A DNA stretch of 64,000 nt from Ruminococcus sp. (GTDB taxonomy: Bacteria > Bacillota > Clostridia > Oscillospirales > Ruminococcaceae): the NCBI GenBank assembly GCA_017462565.1, contig JAFTQW010000004.1, positions 99,395-163,394 on the forward strand. Direction: 5' to 3'. The translations under genes were made by a program, and so were the position numbers. The notes under the pieces were generated by a model. It did not search any database. It saw nothing but the letters and a program-made list of their open reading frames with translations, and was not told the origin of the DNA. How positions within the stretch are numbered: the first letter of the stretch is position 1; each line of letters starts with the position of its first letter. This document shows, in pieces, positions 1 to 8,469 of this stretch.

Positions 1-317
1 AGATCAGAGGAATAAGGAGTATCGCATTTAAAATAATACTCGTTGTCAACAAAATAAAATTTGATGCCGTTGTATTCATATTCCATAATTCCGACGTGCT
101 GTTTGTCAGGATGCATACCAAAATCCATATAGAAATGAGTTACATAGCGGAAATTGTTTCTATATTTTTCAGGAATGCAGGTATAATAGGGCATAATTAC
201 CCTGACGTCAAATTCATTTTTATTCAGATACTGTGGAAGAGCGCCGACAACATCGGCAAGACCGCCTGTTTTTATAAACGGTACGCATTCAGAAGCTGCA
301 AATAAGATATTTTTCAT
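1..317 (-). CDS. glgA: Glycogen (starch) synthase, N-terminal part, runs off the window
   Basis: ADP-glucose-dependent glycogen synthase (GT5), which transfers glucose from ADP-glucose to alpha-1,4-glucan in the cytoplasm. Only the first 105 or so codons are present. The minus-strand frame begins [20 protein letters not shown] and continues with [21 protein letters not shown] is the family's ADP-glucose-binding motif near the N-terminus, and the following DVRVIMPYY also fits GT5. The ATG is preceded by AAGGAG about 9 nt upstream. The C-terminal catalytic half lies beyond base 1. It implies glycogen storage, as expected for a fibre-degrading anaerobe. Family assignment is firm; the rest of the gene is unseen. 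Confidence 0.93.
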   Translation of the reverse strand, partial: MKNILFAASECVPFIKTGGLADVVGALPQYLNKNEFDVRVIMPYYTCIPEKYRNNFRYVTHFYMDFGMHPDKQHVGIMEYEYNGIKFYFVDNEYYFKCDTPYSSD

Positions 318-414
318 GCCATTAACTCCTTAAAATCAAAAGATTATCATAGCTGTAGTACAGCTTATCATATTTATATTATATACCAAAAATTCACATT
401 AGTCAATAGAAAAT

Positions 415-447
415 TATAGAGACTGCACAAATTGTGCAATCTCTATA
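415..447 (-). terminator. Hairpin, probable terminator downstream of purL/repeat
   Basis: TATAGAGA-TGCACAA pairs with TTGTGCA-TCTCTATA around a tiny loop, a near-perfect 15-bp stem. Read on the minus strand it is followed by a loose T-rich stretch. It separates purL and its repeat from glgA, whose promoter region (318-414) is AT-rich with no clear -35. Confidence 0.5.
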
Positions 448-474
448 AAAATAAGTCTAAAGTATCCTGAAACA

Positions 475-866
475 ACATTTACTTTTTGTTATGTTTATCA
501 AGTGGACTTTGTACCTTTAATTTCTTGCTGAAGTAGTTATTTCCGTACGGGCACCCTGCCCTAATCCTCTCAGATACCCATGTAGGGTATCTGAGAGGAT
601 TAATACCGGGTTTCCAAAGGGACTGTACGTCCCTTTGGCAGGGGTTTAAGGGGACCAATGCCAACAACTTTAGCGGGGACGCTGTCCCCGTACCCCTGCC
701 AAAGGGTTATTCAACCCTTTGGAAACCCAGTATTAATTATTTCAAATACCGTTGGTATTTGAAATAATTATGGCTATCGCCAAAGATTGAATACTTTTTG
801 GCAAAAGTTCAAGGTGCAAAATCTCTTAGTTGTTGGCATTGTAAAGGGGACAGCGTCCCCTTAATA
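475..866. repeat. Intergenic palindrome-rich repeat, copy 1
   Basis: A non-coding block built of nested hairpins. It begins with TTTACTTTTTGTTATG and contains CCAAAGGG/CCCTTTGG arms, GGGGACGCTGTCCCC and an AAATACC/GGTATTT palindrome. It ends with GGGGACAGCGTCCCC and TTTAC just before the purL stop. The same modules recur near 4.7, 17.5 and 21.6 kb. Terminal inverted repeats of the type TTTACTTTTT are imperfect. The short open frames inside are not believable genes. Confidence 0.75.
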
Positions 867-870
867 GTGT

Positions 871-3800
871 TTACTTAAAGTAAGCCACACCGCTTTCAAA
901 GATTTTCTGATCCTTGTTACCGTCAACGTTTTTGCCGATATAGCTGCCCTTACGCTCGCTGTGTCCCATTTTACCGAAAACTCGTCCATCCGGAGAAGTG
1001 ATACCCTCGATAGCTTCGATCGAAGTATTCGGATTATAGCGGATATCCATCGTCGGATTACCATTAAGGTCTACATACTGTGTCGCAATCTGACCGTTGT
1101 TTGCAAGCTGCTGAATAAGACTTGCAGGAGCAACGAAACGTCCCTCGCCGTGAGAAATCGGAATAGTATGAATGTCTCCGACCTCGCAGCCATAAAGCCA
1201 AGGACTCTTATTGGAAGCGATTCTCGTCGTTACCATCATAGACTGATGACGTGCGATAGTATTGAATGTAAGCGTAGGAGATTCATCGGTCATATCAACG
1301 ATCTCGCCGTACGGCACAAGACCGAGCTTAATGAGCGCCTGGAAACCGTTGCAGATACCAAGCATAAGTCCGTCACGATTCTTGAGAAGGTCATGAACTG
1401 CATCCTTTATCTTTGGATTGCGGAAGAACGCTGTAATAAACTTACCGCTTCCCTCCGGCTCGTCTCCTCCGCTGAAACCGCCCGGTATCATAATAATCTG
1501 CGACTGTCTGACAGCTCTTTCAAAGTAATTGACCGATTCCTCGATAGCGCTTGCAGAAAGATTTCTTATAACGACAGTTTCTGTCTTAGCTCCCGCCTTT
1601 TCAAAAGCTCTTGCTGTATCGTATTCGCAGTTTGTTCCCGGGAATACAGGAATAAGAACCTTCGGCTGAGCAGCCTTTATGGAAGCTGTAAGATGAAGTC
1701 TGTCTGTGAATGAATATGTTTCAGGAGTTACATCTGTTGTCTTGATTCTGCATGGGAATACTGGTTCAAGCTTGCCTTCCCAAACTCTCTGAAGATTTTC
1801 AAGACCAATAGTATAGTCCATACAGCAGATCTTGTAATCGCTGATAGTTTTACCGATAACATTCTCGCCGTTTACTGCTTCGCCGTTAAGCTCGATAATA
1901 AATGCACCGTAGCAGGGCTTATAAAGCTGTTTTCCTGTAAGACGGGATGTGAACTCGAATCCGATTTTATTTCCGAAGCACATTTTTGCGATACCTTCGG
2001 CAACTCCGCCGTAACCGATAGTCCATACCGCATTTGCACGTCCGTCGCTGATTATCTTTTCAACCTGATCAAAACATTTTTTGATGCTGTCAAACTCAGG
2101 CAGACCGTTTTCATCGTATTCCGGAGTTATCATAATAACGCTGTTTCCTGCGCTCTTGAACTCTGTTGAAACGACCTTGTCAGCCATAGCAGTTGAAACT
2201 GCGAAAGATACAAGCGTTGGAGGAACGTCGATATTTTCAAAAGTTCCCGACATTGAGTCCTTTCCGCCGATAGAACCGCATCCCATTTCAAGCTGAGCCT
2301 TGAACGCACCGAGAAGAGCTGCCATAGGCTTGCCCCAGCGTCTTGCGTCATTCTGAGTTCTTTCAAAATATTCCTGGAAAGTGAGCCAGCACTTCTTGTA
2401 AGTACCGCCTGCGGCAACGACCTTTGCAATAGATTCAACTACCGCAAGCATTGCACCATGGTAAGGACTTTTTTCGGAAATATCCGGATTATATCCCCAG
2501 CCCATGAGAGAACAGGTCTTTGTTTCACCTGTGAGAACCGGAATTTTAGCTGCCATAGCCTGTGAAGGAGTCATCTGATAAACACCGCCGAACGGCATAA
2601 GAACAGTACCTGCGCCGATAGTTGAGTCAAATTTCTCGATAAGACCCTTCTGTGAGCATACATTAAGATTCGACATAAGTTCTGTCCATGATTCGGCAGT
2701 ATCGGAGATTTCCTCTTCCTCTGCTGCAACAGGAGCTTCAATTTCGATATCAGTAAATTTCGGAGCGCCGTTTGAATTAAGGAATTCACGGGAAAGATCA
2801 ACGATAGTATTTCCGTTCCAGATCATTTTCAGTCTTGGCTCTTCGACAACATCGGCAACGAGAGTTGCTTCAAGATTTTCCTTTGCAGCCTCTTCCATGA
2901 ACTTATCAAGGTCTTCGGGAGCAATAACAACAGCCATTCTCTCCTGAGACTCAGAAATTGCGATTTCTGTTCCGTCAAGACCGTCGTACTTCTTAGGAAC
3001 GGCATTAAGATTGATAACAAGACCGTCTGTAAGCTCGCCGATAGCAACAGAAACTCCGCCTGCACCGAAATCGTTGCAGCGTTTTATCATCTTTGTAACA
3101 TCAGGATTTCTGAAAAGACGCTGGAGCTTTCTCTCCTCGGGCGGATTGCCTTTCTGAACCTCCGCACCGCAGTGTTCAAGGGATTCAAGGGTATGCGACT
3201 TGGAAGAACCTGTAGCTCCGCCGCAGCCGTCACGGCCTGTTTTACCTCCGAGAAGGATAACGATATCGCCCGGAACAGGCCTTTCTCTTCTGATATTTTC
3301 AGCAGGAGCTGCACCGAGAACTGCGCCTATTTCCATTCTTTTTGCAACATAGCCGGGGTGATAAACCTCTGCAACGTGACCTGTAGCAAGACCGATCTGG
3401 TTTCCGTAAGAGCTGTAGCCGTTAGCTGCTCCGACAGTGATTTTTCTCTGCGGGAGCTTGCCTGCAATAGTATCTTCAACAGGAACAAGCGGATTTGCTG
3501 CGCCTGTTACACGCATTGCCTGATAAACATACGAACGTCCTGAAAGCGGATCTCTTATAGCTCCACCCAGACAAGTCGCAGCTCCGCCAAAAGGCTCGAT
3601 CTCAGTAGGATGATTGTGAGTTTCGTTTTTGAACATGAGGATCCAGTCCTCAAGCTCTCCGTCGATATCGACCTTGATCTTGACTGAACAAGCGTTGATT
3701 TCTTCGCTCTCATCAAGATCCGGAAGAAGTCCGTCCGCTTTAAGCTTTTTAGCGGCAAGAGTTCCGATATCCATAAGAGTAACGGGCTTTTCAGTTCTTC

Positions 3801-4575
3801 CAAGCTCTTCACGGACGTTCAGGTACATATCATAGGATTCCTTGATATAAGGAGTTTTGATGTCAACATTCTGAATATTGGTAAGAAATGTTGTATGACG
3901 GCAGTGATCCGACCAGTATGTGTCGATCATTCTTATTTCGGTTATGGTAGGGTTACGCTTTTCCGTATTGCGGAAATAATCCTGACAGAACTTGATGTCA
4001 TCATAATCCATAGCCAGACCGAATTTATCAACAAAAGCATGAAGTCCGTAAGCGTTAAGCTGTGTAAAGCCTTCAAGTTCCTCGACAGTTGTCGGGATAT
4101 CATAATTGGTATCGAGAGTTTTTACAGTTTCAAGAGAAGCTTCTCGGCTCTCGACCGGATTTATTATATAAGCCTTCAGTCTGCTGAACTCCTCGTCAGT
4201 GATATGACCGGAAACAATGTAAACACGGGCATTGCGGACACGGCAGCGTTCACCCTGACGAAGTATCTGTATACACTGTTCACAGCTGTCAGCTCTCTGA
4301 TCGAACTGACCGGGAAGATATTCAACGGCAAAAACTCTGTCATTTTCACCGACAGCAGGCATTTCATCGTAAACAACGTCAACAGCAGGCTCTGAAAAAA
4401 CAGTGCTTACAGCGGCTTTGAAATCCTCCTCGCTGAGCTTGTCTGCATCATATCTGTTAAGAATTCTCAGATTCGTCAGTTCAAGTCTGAGAGCTGTTTT
4501 AACATCGTTAAGTACAGACTGCGCTTCAACAGCGAACTCAGGCATTTTTTCAACGTAAATTCTGAATACGGACAT
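871..4575 (-). CDS. purL: Phosphoribosylformylglycinamidine synthase, large single-chain form
   Basis: Catalyses ATP- and glutamine-dependent conversion of FGAR to FGAM in purine synthesis. At 1234 aa it is the long single-chain type, with the PurL synthase part and a C-terminal PurQ-like glutaminase in one polypeptide. HNHPTEIEPFGGAATC (about residue 320) is the synthase signature. GICNGFQALIKLG near the C-terminus holds the nucleophilic Cys, and SHGEGRF the glutaminase His. I start at MSVFRIYVEKM because GGAG lies 8 nt upstream; a frame opening 7 codons earlier lacks this. It is flanked on both sides by copies of an intergenic repeat and seems to be transcribed alone. Confidence 0.96.
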   Translation of the reverse strand: MSVFRIYVEKMPEFAVEAQSVLNDVKTALRLELTNLRILNRYDADKLSEEDFKAAVSTVFSEPAVDVVYDEMPAVGENDRVFAVEYLPGQFDQRADSCEQCIQILRQGERCRVRNARVYIVSGHITDEEFSRLKAYIINPVESREASLETVKTLDTNYDIPTTVEELEGFTQLNAYGLHAFVDKFGLAMDYDDIKFCQDYFRNTEKRNPTITEIRMIDTYWSDHCRHTTFLTNIQNVDIKTPYIKESYDMYLNVREELGRTEKPVTLMDIGTLAAKKLKADGLLPDLDESEEINACSVKIKVDIDGELEDWILMFKNETHNHPTEIEPFGGAATCLGGAIRDPLSGRSYVYQAMRVTGAANPLVPVEDTIAGKLPQRKITVGAANGYSSYGNQIGLATGHVAEVYHPGYVAKRMEIGAVLGAAPAENIRRERPVPGDIVILLGGKTGRDGCGGATGSSKSHTLESLEHCGAEVQKGNPPEERKLQRLFRNPDVTKMIKRCNDFGAGGVSVAIGELTDGLVINLNAVPKKYDGLDGTEIAISESQERMAVVIAPEDLDKFMEEAAKENLEATLVADVVEEPRLKMIWNGNTIVDLSREFLNSNGAPKFTDIEIEAPVAAEEEEISDTAESWTELMSNLNVCSQKGLIEKFDSTIGAGTVLMPFGGVYQMTPSQAMAAKIPVLTGETKTCSLMGWGYNPDISEKSPYHGAMLAVVESIAKVVAAGGTYKKCWLTFQEYFERTQNDARRWGKPMAALLGAFKAQLEMGCGSIGGKDSMSGTFENIDVPPTLVSFAVSTAMADKVVSTEFKSAGNSVIMITPEYDENGLPEFDSIKKCFDQVEKIISDGRANAVWTIGYGGVAEGIAKMCFGNKIGFEFTSRLTGKQLYKPCYGAFIIELNGEAVNGENVIGKTISDYKICCMDYTIGLENLQRVWEGKLEPVFPCRIKTTDVTPETYSFTDRLHLTASIKAAQPKVLIPVFPGTNCEYDTARAFEKAGAKTETVVIRNLSASAIEESVNYFERAVRQSQIIMIPGGFSGGDEPEGSGKFITAFFRNPKIKDAVHDLLKNRDGLMLGICNGFQALIKLGLVPYGEIVDMTDESPTLTFNTIARHQSMMVTTRIASNKSPWLYGCEVGDIHTIPISHGEGRFVAPASLIQQLANNGQIATQYVDLNGNPTMDIRYNPNTSIEAIEGITSPDGRVFGKMGHSERKGSYIGKNVDGNKDQKIFESGVAYFK

Positions 4576-4620
4576 AAAGATCTCCATTCTCCGCAAAAGA
4601 AATTGATATTGATTATGTTA

Positions 4621-4647
4621 CATGGAGCGGTTGCGGACGTCTCCATG
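4621..4647 (-). promoter_or_regulatory. Stem-loop in the purL 5' region
   Basis: CATGGAG and CTCCATG pair around a 13-nt loop about 45 nt upstream of the purL start. There is no U-run, so it is not an obvious terminator. It may belong to the leader or be part of the adjacent repeat. No purine riboswitch core was recognised. Confidence 0.3.
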
Positions 4648-4683
4648 AAATTATCGTTTAAAAGCTGTTATTCCAAAGCATCG

Positions 4684-4939
4684 GCACTTACTTCTGTGTG
4701 AATTTATCAAGGGGACACCGTCCCCTTATCAATGCCAACAACTTAAGCGGGGACTCTGTCCCCATACCCCTGCCAAAGGGTTATTCAACCCTTTGGAAAC
4801 CCAGTATTAATTATTTCAAATCCCCCCAAGGAGGATTTAAAATAATTAAGACGAAGTCCATAGAACGAGTTCACCTTTGACCAAAAATAAGAGAAACAAT
4901 ATCGCCAGAATATACTCACACAAAAGTAAACGCTGTTTC
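4684..4939. repeat. Intergenic palindrome-rich repeat, copy 2
   Basis: Shares with copy 1 the stretch GCCAACAACTT, then GCGGGGAC...GTCCCC, ACCCCTGCCAAAGGGTTAT and GGAAACCCAGTATTAATT. Its ends CTTACTTCTGTGTGA and (reverse complement) TTTACTTTTGTGTGA form a terminal inverted repeat. It fills the gap between purL and mtaB. Confidence 0.72.
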
Positions 4940-4951
4940 AAAAACGAAATA

Positions 4952-6265
4952 TCAGCCTTCCTGCGTGTCAGAAATTCTGCCAAAGCAGTAATCCTGACCG
5001 CTCTTTTCTATTATAACATAAAAAATCTGATTACGCAAACTTTTTTCAGGATTTTTTCGGGAAATTTTTATTAATGTGTAATCCGGAGCGTATCCCTGAT
5101 GAAACTCGTCGCTGTTTTCACGTTCAAAAAGCACCGGAACAGTCTTACCTATCTGATTTTTCAGGTAATCTTCATGGAGTCTGCTTCCAAGAGCTTTCAT
5201 TCGGTTGGCTCTTTCAGCCTTGACCCCAGCCGGAATTTGCGGCATTTCTGCGGCAAGCGTTCCGTTTCTCGGCGAATACTGGAAAACGTGTATTTTTGCA
5301 AATCCGACCTTTTCCACAAACTTCATGGATTCGCAGAACTCCTCCTCGCTCTCCTGCGGAAAACCGACCATTACATCCGTGGTTATGGAAGCGCCCGGAA
5401 ATACATATCTTATTTTGCTTACAAGATCAAAATATTCGTCCGGAGTATAATGTCTGTGCATTCTTTTGAGAGTCCGTTCACATCCGCTTTGCAGCGAAAG
5501 ATGAAACTGCGGGCAAAACTGCGGAAGCTTTGACAGACGCATAAGATCTTCGTTAGTTATCACTTCCGGTTCAAGCGAGCCAAGACGTACACGCTCTATC
5601 CCGTCAATTTTACAGCATTCCTCAACAGCGTCAGCAAGTCTTAAACCGAATTCCCTGCCATAAAACGCAAGATTTATCCCGACGAGGACTATCTCCTTAT
5701 GCCCAGCCTCTGCAAGAGCCTTTATCTCATTTCGAAGTACGTCTATCGGCTTGGAACGGCATCTTCCTCTTGCATAGGGAATAATACAATAGGAACAGAA
5801 CTGATTGCAGCCGTCCTGAATTTTCACAAAGGCTCTCGTTCTGCTCTTAAAATCGCCGTAAAACGACTCCTCAAATTCATCGGACGAACCATATTGCGCA
5901 ATGCTTATGATACGTTTTCGTTCGTTCAGAAAATCAAGGACAGGCTGCGGAAGTCCATTACGTTCCTTTGTTCCGGTAACGATATCAGCTTCGATGATTT
6001 TTTCGGCAGTCTGCGGTGAAGCCTGCGGAAGACATCCTGTAAGAACAATAACTGCTTCAGGATTATTTTTTCTCAGCTTTCTTACGCTGTACAGCGATTT
6101 TCCATCTCCGGAAGCAGTAACTGTGCACGAATTAACAACGATAACATCAGCTTTTTCCGGAGAATCAGCTTCTGAAAAGCCGTTTGACAGGAAATTCGCC
6201 CTCATGCACTCCGTTTCATATTGATTGACCTTGCAGCCAAAAGTTATAAAAAAAATCTTATACAT
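4952..6265 (-). CDS. mtaB: tRNA t6A37 methylthiotransferase MtaB
   Basis: Radical-SAM enzyme that adds a methylthio group to t6A at position 37 of ANN-decoding tRNAs. The N-terminal FGCKVNQYET (UPF0004 domain) is diagnostic for the MtaB branch rather than MiaB. The radical-SAM cluster motif CSYCIIPYARG lies near residue 157, a conserved VGINLAFYG follows, and a C-terminal TRAM-like region ends the chain. Length 437 aa fits. The ATG is preceded by AAGGTG. It is probably monocistronic; the copy-2 repeat lies just downstream. The UPF0004 Cys residues at about 11 and 47 (NSCTV) and the SAM Cys triad are intact, so the protein should be functional. Confidence 0.94.
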   Translation of the reverse strand: MYKIFFITFGCKVNQYETECMRANFLSNGFSEADSPEKADVIVVNSCTVTASGDGKSLYSVRKLRKNNPEAVIVLTGCLPQASPQTAEKIIEADIVTGTKERNGLPQPVLDFLNERKRIISIAQYGSSDEFEESFYGDFKSRTRAFVKIQDGCNQFCSYCIIPYARGRCRSKPIDVLRNEIKALAEAGHKEIVLVGINLAFYGREFGLRLADAVEECCKIDGIERVRLGSLEPEVITNEDLMRLSKLPQFCPQFHLSLQSGCERTLKRMHRHYTPDEYFDLVSKIRYVFPGASITTDVMVGFPQESEEEFCESMKFVEKVGFAKIHVFQYSPRNGTLAAEMPQIPAGVKAERANRMKALGSRLHEDYLKNQIGKTVPVLFERENSDEFHQGYAPDYTLIKISRKNPEKSLRNQIFYVIIEKSGQDYCFGRISDTQEG

Positions 6266-6427
6266 ATTTCACCTTATTATCATATAGTATTCGCAAAATT
6301 ATCATGTTAATTTTGCACAAAATGACTGATAGTTTTTTATGCACTCTCAATAACTATCGCAATGAATAAAAAAACTCCTCTAAGCACAGCTTAATTATGC
6401 TAAATTGCCGAAATTGCTTTAAACGGC

Positions 6428-6456
6428 TTGACAAAGGGATTTTTTAATGCTATTAT
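6428..6456 (+). promoter_or_regulatory. Sigma-A promoter for the HPr-like gene
   Basis: TTGACA (6428-6433), 17-bp spacer, TATTAT (6451-6456). A strong AGGAGGT ribosome-binding site at 6527-6533 precedes the ATG at 6541. Confidence 0.8.
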
Positions 6457-6540
6457 AATACTTGCGGAAAGGCCAAACCGCAAAAAAGAAATAAACAAGA
6501 AAAAACCACTCACTCACCTGTAATTTAGGAGGTAATAAGT

Positions 6541-6771
6541 ATGACAAAGACAACGGTTTTTCTTCAGACAATCAACGACGTAAAGGATTTTGTCACTATC
6601 GTTATGCATTACGATTTCGATATTGACCTCGTTTCTGGAAGATATGCGGTAGACGCAAAGTCGATCATGGGTATTTTCAGCCTTGATCTTTCAAAGCCGA
6701 TTCAGCTTAATGCACATACCAATGACGCTGATAAATTCCTCAAGGATATCGAAAAGTTCATCGTAAAGTAA
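6541..6771 (+). CDS. HPr-family protein lacking the active-site histidine
   Basis: A 76-aa protein with the HPr (PTS phosphocarrier) fold pattern. The segment VSGRYAVDAKSIMGIFSLDL corresponds to the conserved middle of HPr, including the Ser46-like KSIMG site. The N-terminal region that should read GxHARPA around His15 instead reads LQTINDVKDFVTIV, so the phosphorylatable His is absent. It cannot be a canonical PEP-phosphotransferase carrier. A regulatory role through the Ser46 face is possible but inferred. It is monocistronic with a strong promoter and a perfect terminator, suggesting high expression. Confidence 0.82.
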   Translation: MTKTTVFLQTINDVKDFVTIVMHYDFDIDLVSGRYAVDAKSIMGIFSLDLSKPIQLNAHTNDADKFLKDIEKFIVK

Positions 6772-6781
6772 ACATAACATT

Positions 6782-6817
6782 AAAAAGACTGCTGCCGATT
6801 ATGGCGGCAGTCTTTTT
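6782..6817 (+). terminator. Rho-independent terminator
   Basis: AAAAAGACTGCTGCC / GGCGGCAGTCTTTTT, a stem of about 13 bp with a short loop and a T-run, immediately after the HPr-like gene. Confidence 0.93.
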
Positions 6818-6825
6818 GTCATTTT

Positions 6826-6987
6826 AGAACTTGTTCCCATAGGATATGTATGTAGATTTTCGAGCATAATTTTGACGAGTGCAAGGTGAAAAATCGAAAG
6901 CATACTTTCGTATGGTGAGTTTTTTCAACACAGCAATCGGCAAAATTTGCCGAAAAGAAGCGTACAATATCCTATAAAAAGAAGTTA
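6826..6987. repeat. MITE-like element with terminal inverted repeats (copy A)
   Basis: Begins AGAACTTGTTCCCATAGGAT. Its other end, reverse complemented, reads AACTTCTTTTTATAGGATAT, forming an imperfect terminal inverted repeat. The internal GATTTTCGAGCATAA also occurs (in the other orientation) in the palindrome at 54189-54275. Non-coding; the right end abuts the NERD gene stop codon. Confidence 0.55.
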
Positions 6988-7611
6988 TTAATCCCAGTCT
7001 TTTTTACTGAAATTATGAAAATACTTCTTGATTGGATTAGAAACAGCCAGTTTCTGGAAGTAGTGATAAAGCGCATCCTGATTGCATCCTGCATCTTTAA
7101 GTCCGGAATACATCTTTTTGAATTCATCGATTTTCATGCCGACTTTCGTTTCAAGAACAAGATCTTCGTCCGTAAACACAACTGCTCCATAAACCGGAAC
7201 ATCATCAAATCCGCCTTTTTTAAGATGATGTATAACATTATCGATATGCGTTTTATTCTGAAGCTCGGGATTATAGAGCTTATGAACCTTTGCTCCGATT
7301 TTATGAGTAAGTTTTTTTCCTTTGCCTGAAATCGAACCGGAAATTCCCTTAGTTTCAACGACAAGAACTCCAAAACGTCCAAAAACGAGATGATCTATCT
7401 CGACTGTTTTTCTGTAAAGCGGAAGAAAAGCATTGTTTATAACCCGTATTTTATCATTTTTACCGAGTTTTTTTATAACTCCGGCAACCTTTCGTTCTGC
7501 CGCTCTGCCTTTTCGCCTTCCTTTTTTAAAATAGGAAATAACTCCCCACAAAATCATAAGAATGATAACTGCGGCTAAAACAATCAAAAAAATTTTCAAA
7601 TTCTTTTCCAT
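6988..7611 (-). CDS. Membrane-anchored NERD-domain protein
   Basis: A 207-aa protein with one N-terminal membrane segment (about residues 5-25, ending YFKKGRRKGR). A NERD (nuclease-related) domain follows: KGRAAERKV, then EIDHLVFGRFGVLVVETKG. The Asp and the ExK pair (VVETK) are the endonuclease-like active-site residues of the fold. No C-terminal helicase or kinase domain is fused. I start at MEKNLKIF because GGAG lies 6-8 nt upstream; an opening 21 codons earlier lacks a ribosome site. Function of solo NERD proteins is unknown; a nuclease role is inferred from fold alone. Confidence 0.82.
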   Translation of the reverse strand: MEKNLKIFLIVLAAVIILMILWGVISYFKKGRRKGRAAERKVAGVIKKLGKNDKIRVINNAFLPLYRKTVEIDHLVFGRFGVLVVETKGISGSISGKGKKLTHKIGAKVHKLYNPELQNKTHIDNVIHHLKKGGFDDVPVYGAVVFTDEDLVLETKVGMKIDEFKKMYSGLKDAGCNQDALYHYFQKLAVSNPIKKYFHNFSKKDWD

Positions 7612-7690
7612 AATTTGCTCCTGTCCGATTGAATAAATCAGATTTATTCTGCCATAATACAAACAGACGCTCAATGCGTCGAAAGGAAAC

Positions 7691-7759
7691 GCCGCACAAA
7701 GTTTTTCAGTAAAACTGCTAAAAAGGACAAGCTATGATCCAAAGCAAGCTCTGTGCGGC
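7691..7759 (+). other. Inverted repeat upstream of the DUF378 gene
   Basis: GCCGCACA (7691-7698) is matched by TGTGCGGC (7752-7759), an 8-bp stem around a 53-nt loop, ending about 40 nt before the ATG at 7798. It could shape the leader mRNA; no known riboswitch class was recognised. Confidence 0.3.
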
Positions 7760-7797
7760 ATTACCTGAAAAATCCCGAATAAAGAGGTGTTCTCAAT

Positions 7798-8016
7798 ATG
7801 TGGGACAAATTAGCTCTCATTCTTCTGATAATCGGAGGAATCAACTGGGGTTTGGTCGGTATTTTTGAGCTTGATATGGTTGCATGGCTTTTCGGCGGTG
7901 CAGCAAGCATTATCAGCAGAGCTATCTATATTCTTGTAGCGATCTCTGCTGTATGGTGTATTTCGCTTCTTTTCAGAAGAGACGAAGAACTGGCATACAA
8001 TACCCAAAACCGGTAA
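7798..8016 (+). CDS. DUF378 (YuzA-like) small membrane protein
   Basis: A 72-aa protein with two predicted membrane helices. IGGINWGLVGIF near the N-terminus is the hallmark of the DUF378 family, and a second hydrophobic segment follows (about residues 38-60). A charged tail (RRDEELAYN) probably faces the cytoplasm. Ribosome site AGAGGTG lies 9 nt upstream. Function is unknown; family members are widespread in Firmicutes and often occur alone. It is convergent with rpsR across a shared terminator region. Confidence 0.88.
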   Translation: MWDKLALILLIIGGINWGLVGIFELDMVAWLFGGAASIISRAIYILVAISAVWCISLLFRRDEELAYNTQNR

Positions 8017-8097
8017 ATCAAAACCTTTCCAGCTGCTCCTCTTGATGCCGTAGGAGCATTCGGAAACCAATCGGCATTCATCAGAAGATGTCGAAAA

Positions 8098-8128
8098 CTG
8101 CATGACGGTAATAAAAGCCGTCAATGCA
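8098..8128. other. Hairpin CTGCATGACGG / CCGTCAATGCAG
   Basis: An 11-bp stem with one bulge between the DUF378 gene and the bidirectional terminator. It has no T-run of its own. It may help termination or stabilise the transcript end. Confidence 0.4.
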
Positions 8129-8141
8129 GTATTACATAAGC

Positions 8142-8178
8142 AAAAAGGGAGGCAATAAAACCTCCCTTTCATTTTTTA
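8142..8178. terminator. Bidirectional terminator between DUF378 gene and rpsR
   Basis: AAAGGGAGG / CCTCCCTTT with T-rich tails on both strands (CATTTTTTA on plus; TTTTTG on minus). Confidence 0.85.
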
Positions 8179-8181
8179 TAA

Positions 8182-8424
8182 TCAGTCGCTTACATAAGGG
8201 AGAAGAGCGATATGTCTTGCTCTCTTGATAGCAACTGTAAGCTCTCTCTGATGGAAAGCGCAAGTTCCGGTAACACGTCTTGGAAGAATCTTAGCTCTTT
8301 CGGTCATGCACTTTCTGAGCTTAGCGAGATCTTTATAATCGATCTTTTCAATTCTGTCAGCACAGAACATACAAACCTTCTTGCGAGGCTTCTTCGAAGG
8401 ACGAGAATTTCTTTCCTTTTCCAT
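8182..8424 (-). CDS. rpsR: 30S ribosomal protein S18
   Basis: Binds S6 on the platform of the small subunit. The conserved core [32 protein letters not shown] and [20 protein letters not shown] spans the whole family motif. The CxxC/CxFH cysteines make this a zinc-type (C+) S18. The start [12 protein letters not shown] is chosen for its AGGAGG ribosome site; the longer frame adds six codons without support. It is last in the rpsF-ssb-rpsR operon. Confidence 0.96.
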   Translation of the reverse strand: MEKERNSRPSKKPRKKVCMFCADRIEKIDYKDLAKLRKCMTERAKILPRRVTGTCAFHQRELTVAIKRARHIALLPYVSD

Positions 8425-8469
8425 GACTTTTCCTCCTATCATAATAAAGTAACGTTAAATCAGTTAAGA

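Noticed and set aside
3895-4395. A 166-codon plus-strand open frame, and several others, antisense to purL
   Set aside because: No ribosome site, no family resemblance; purL on the minus strand is conserved throughout.
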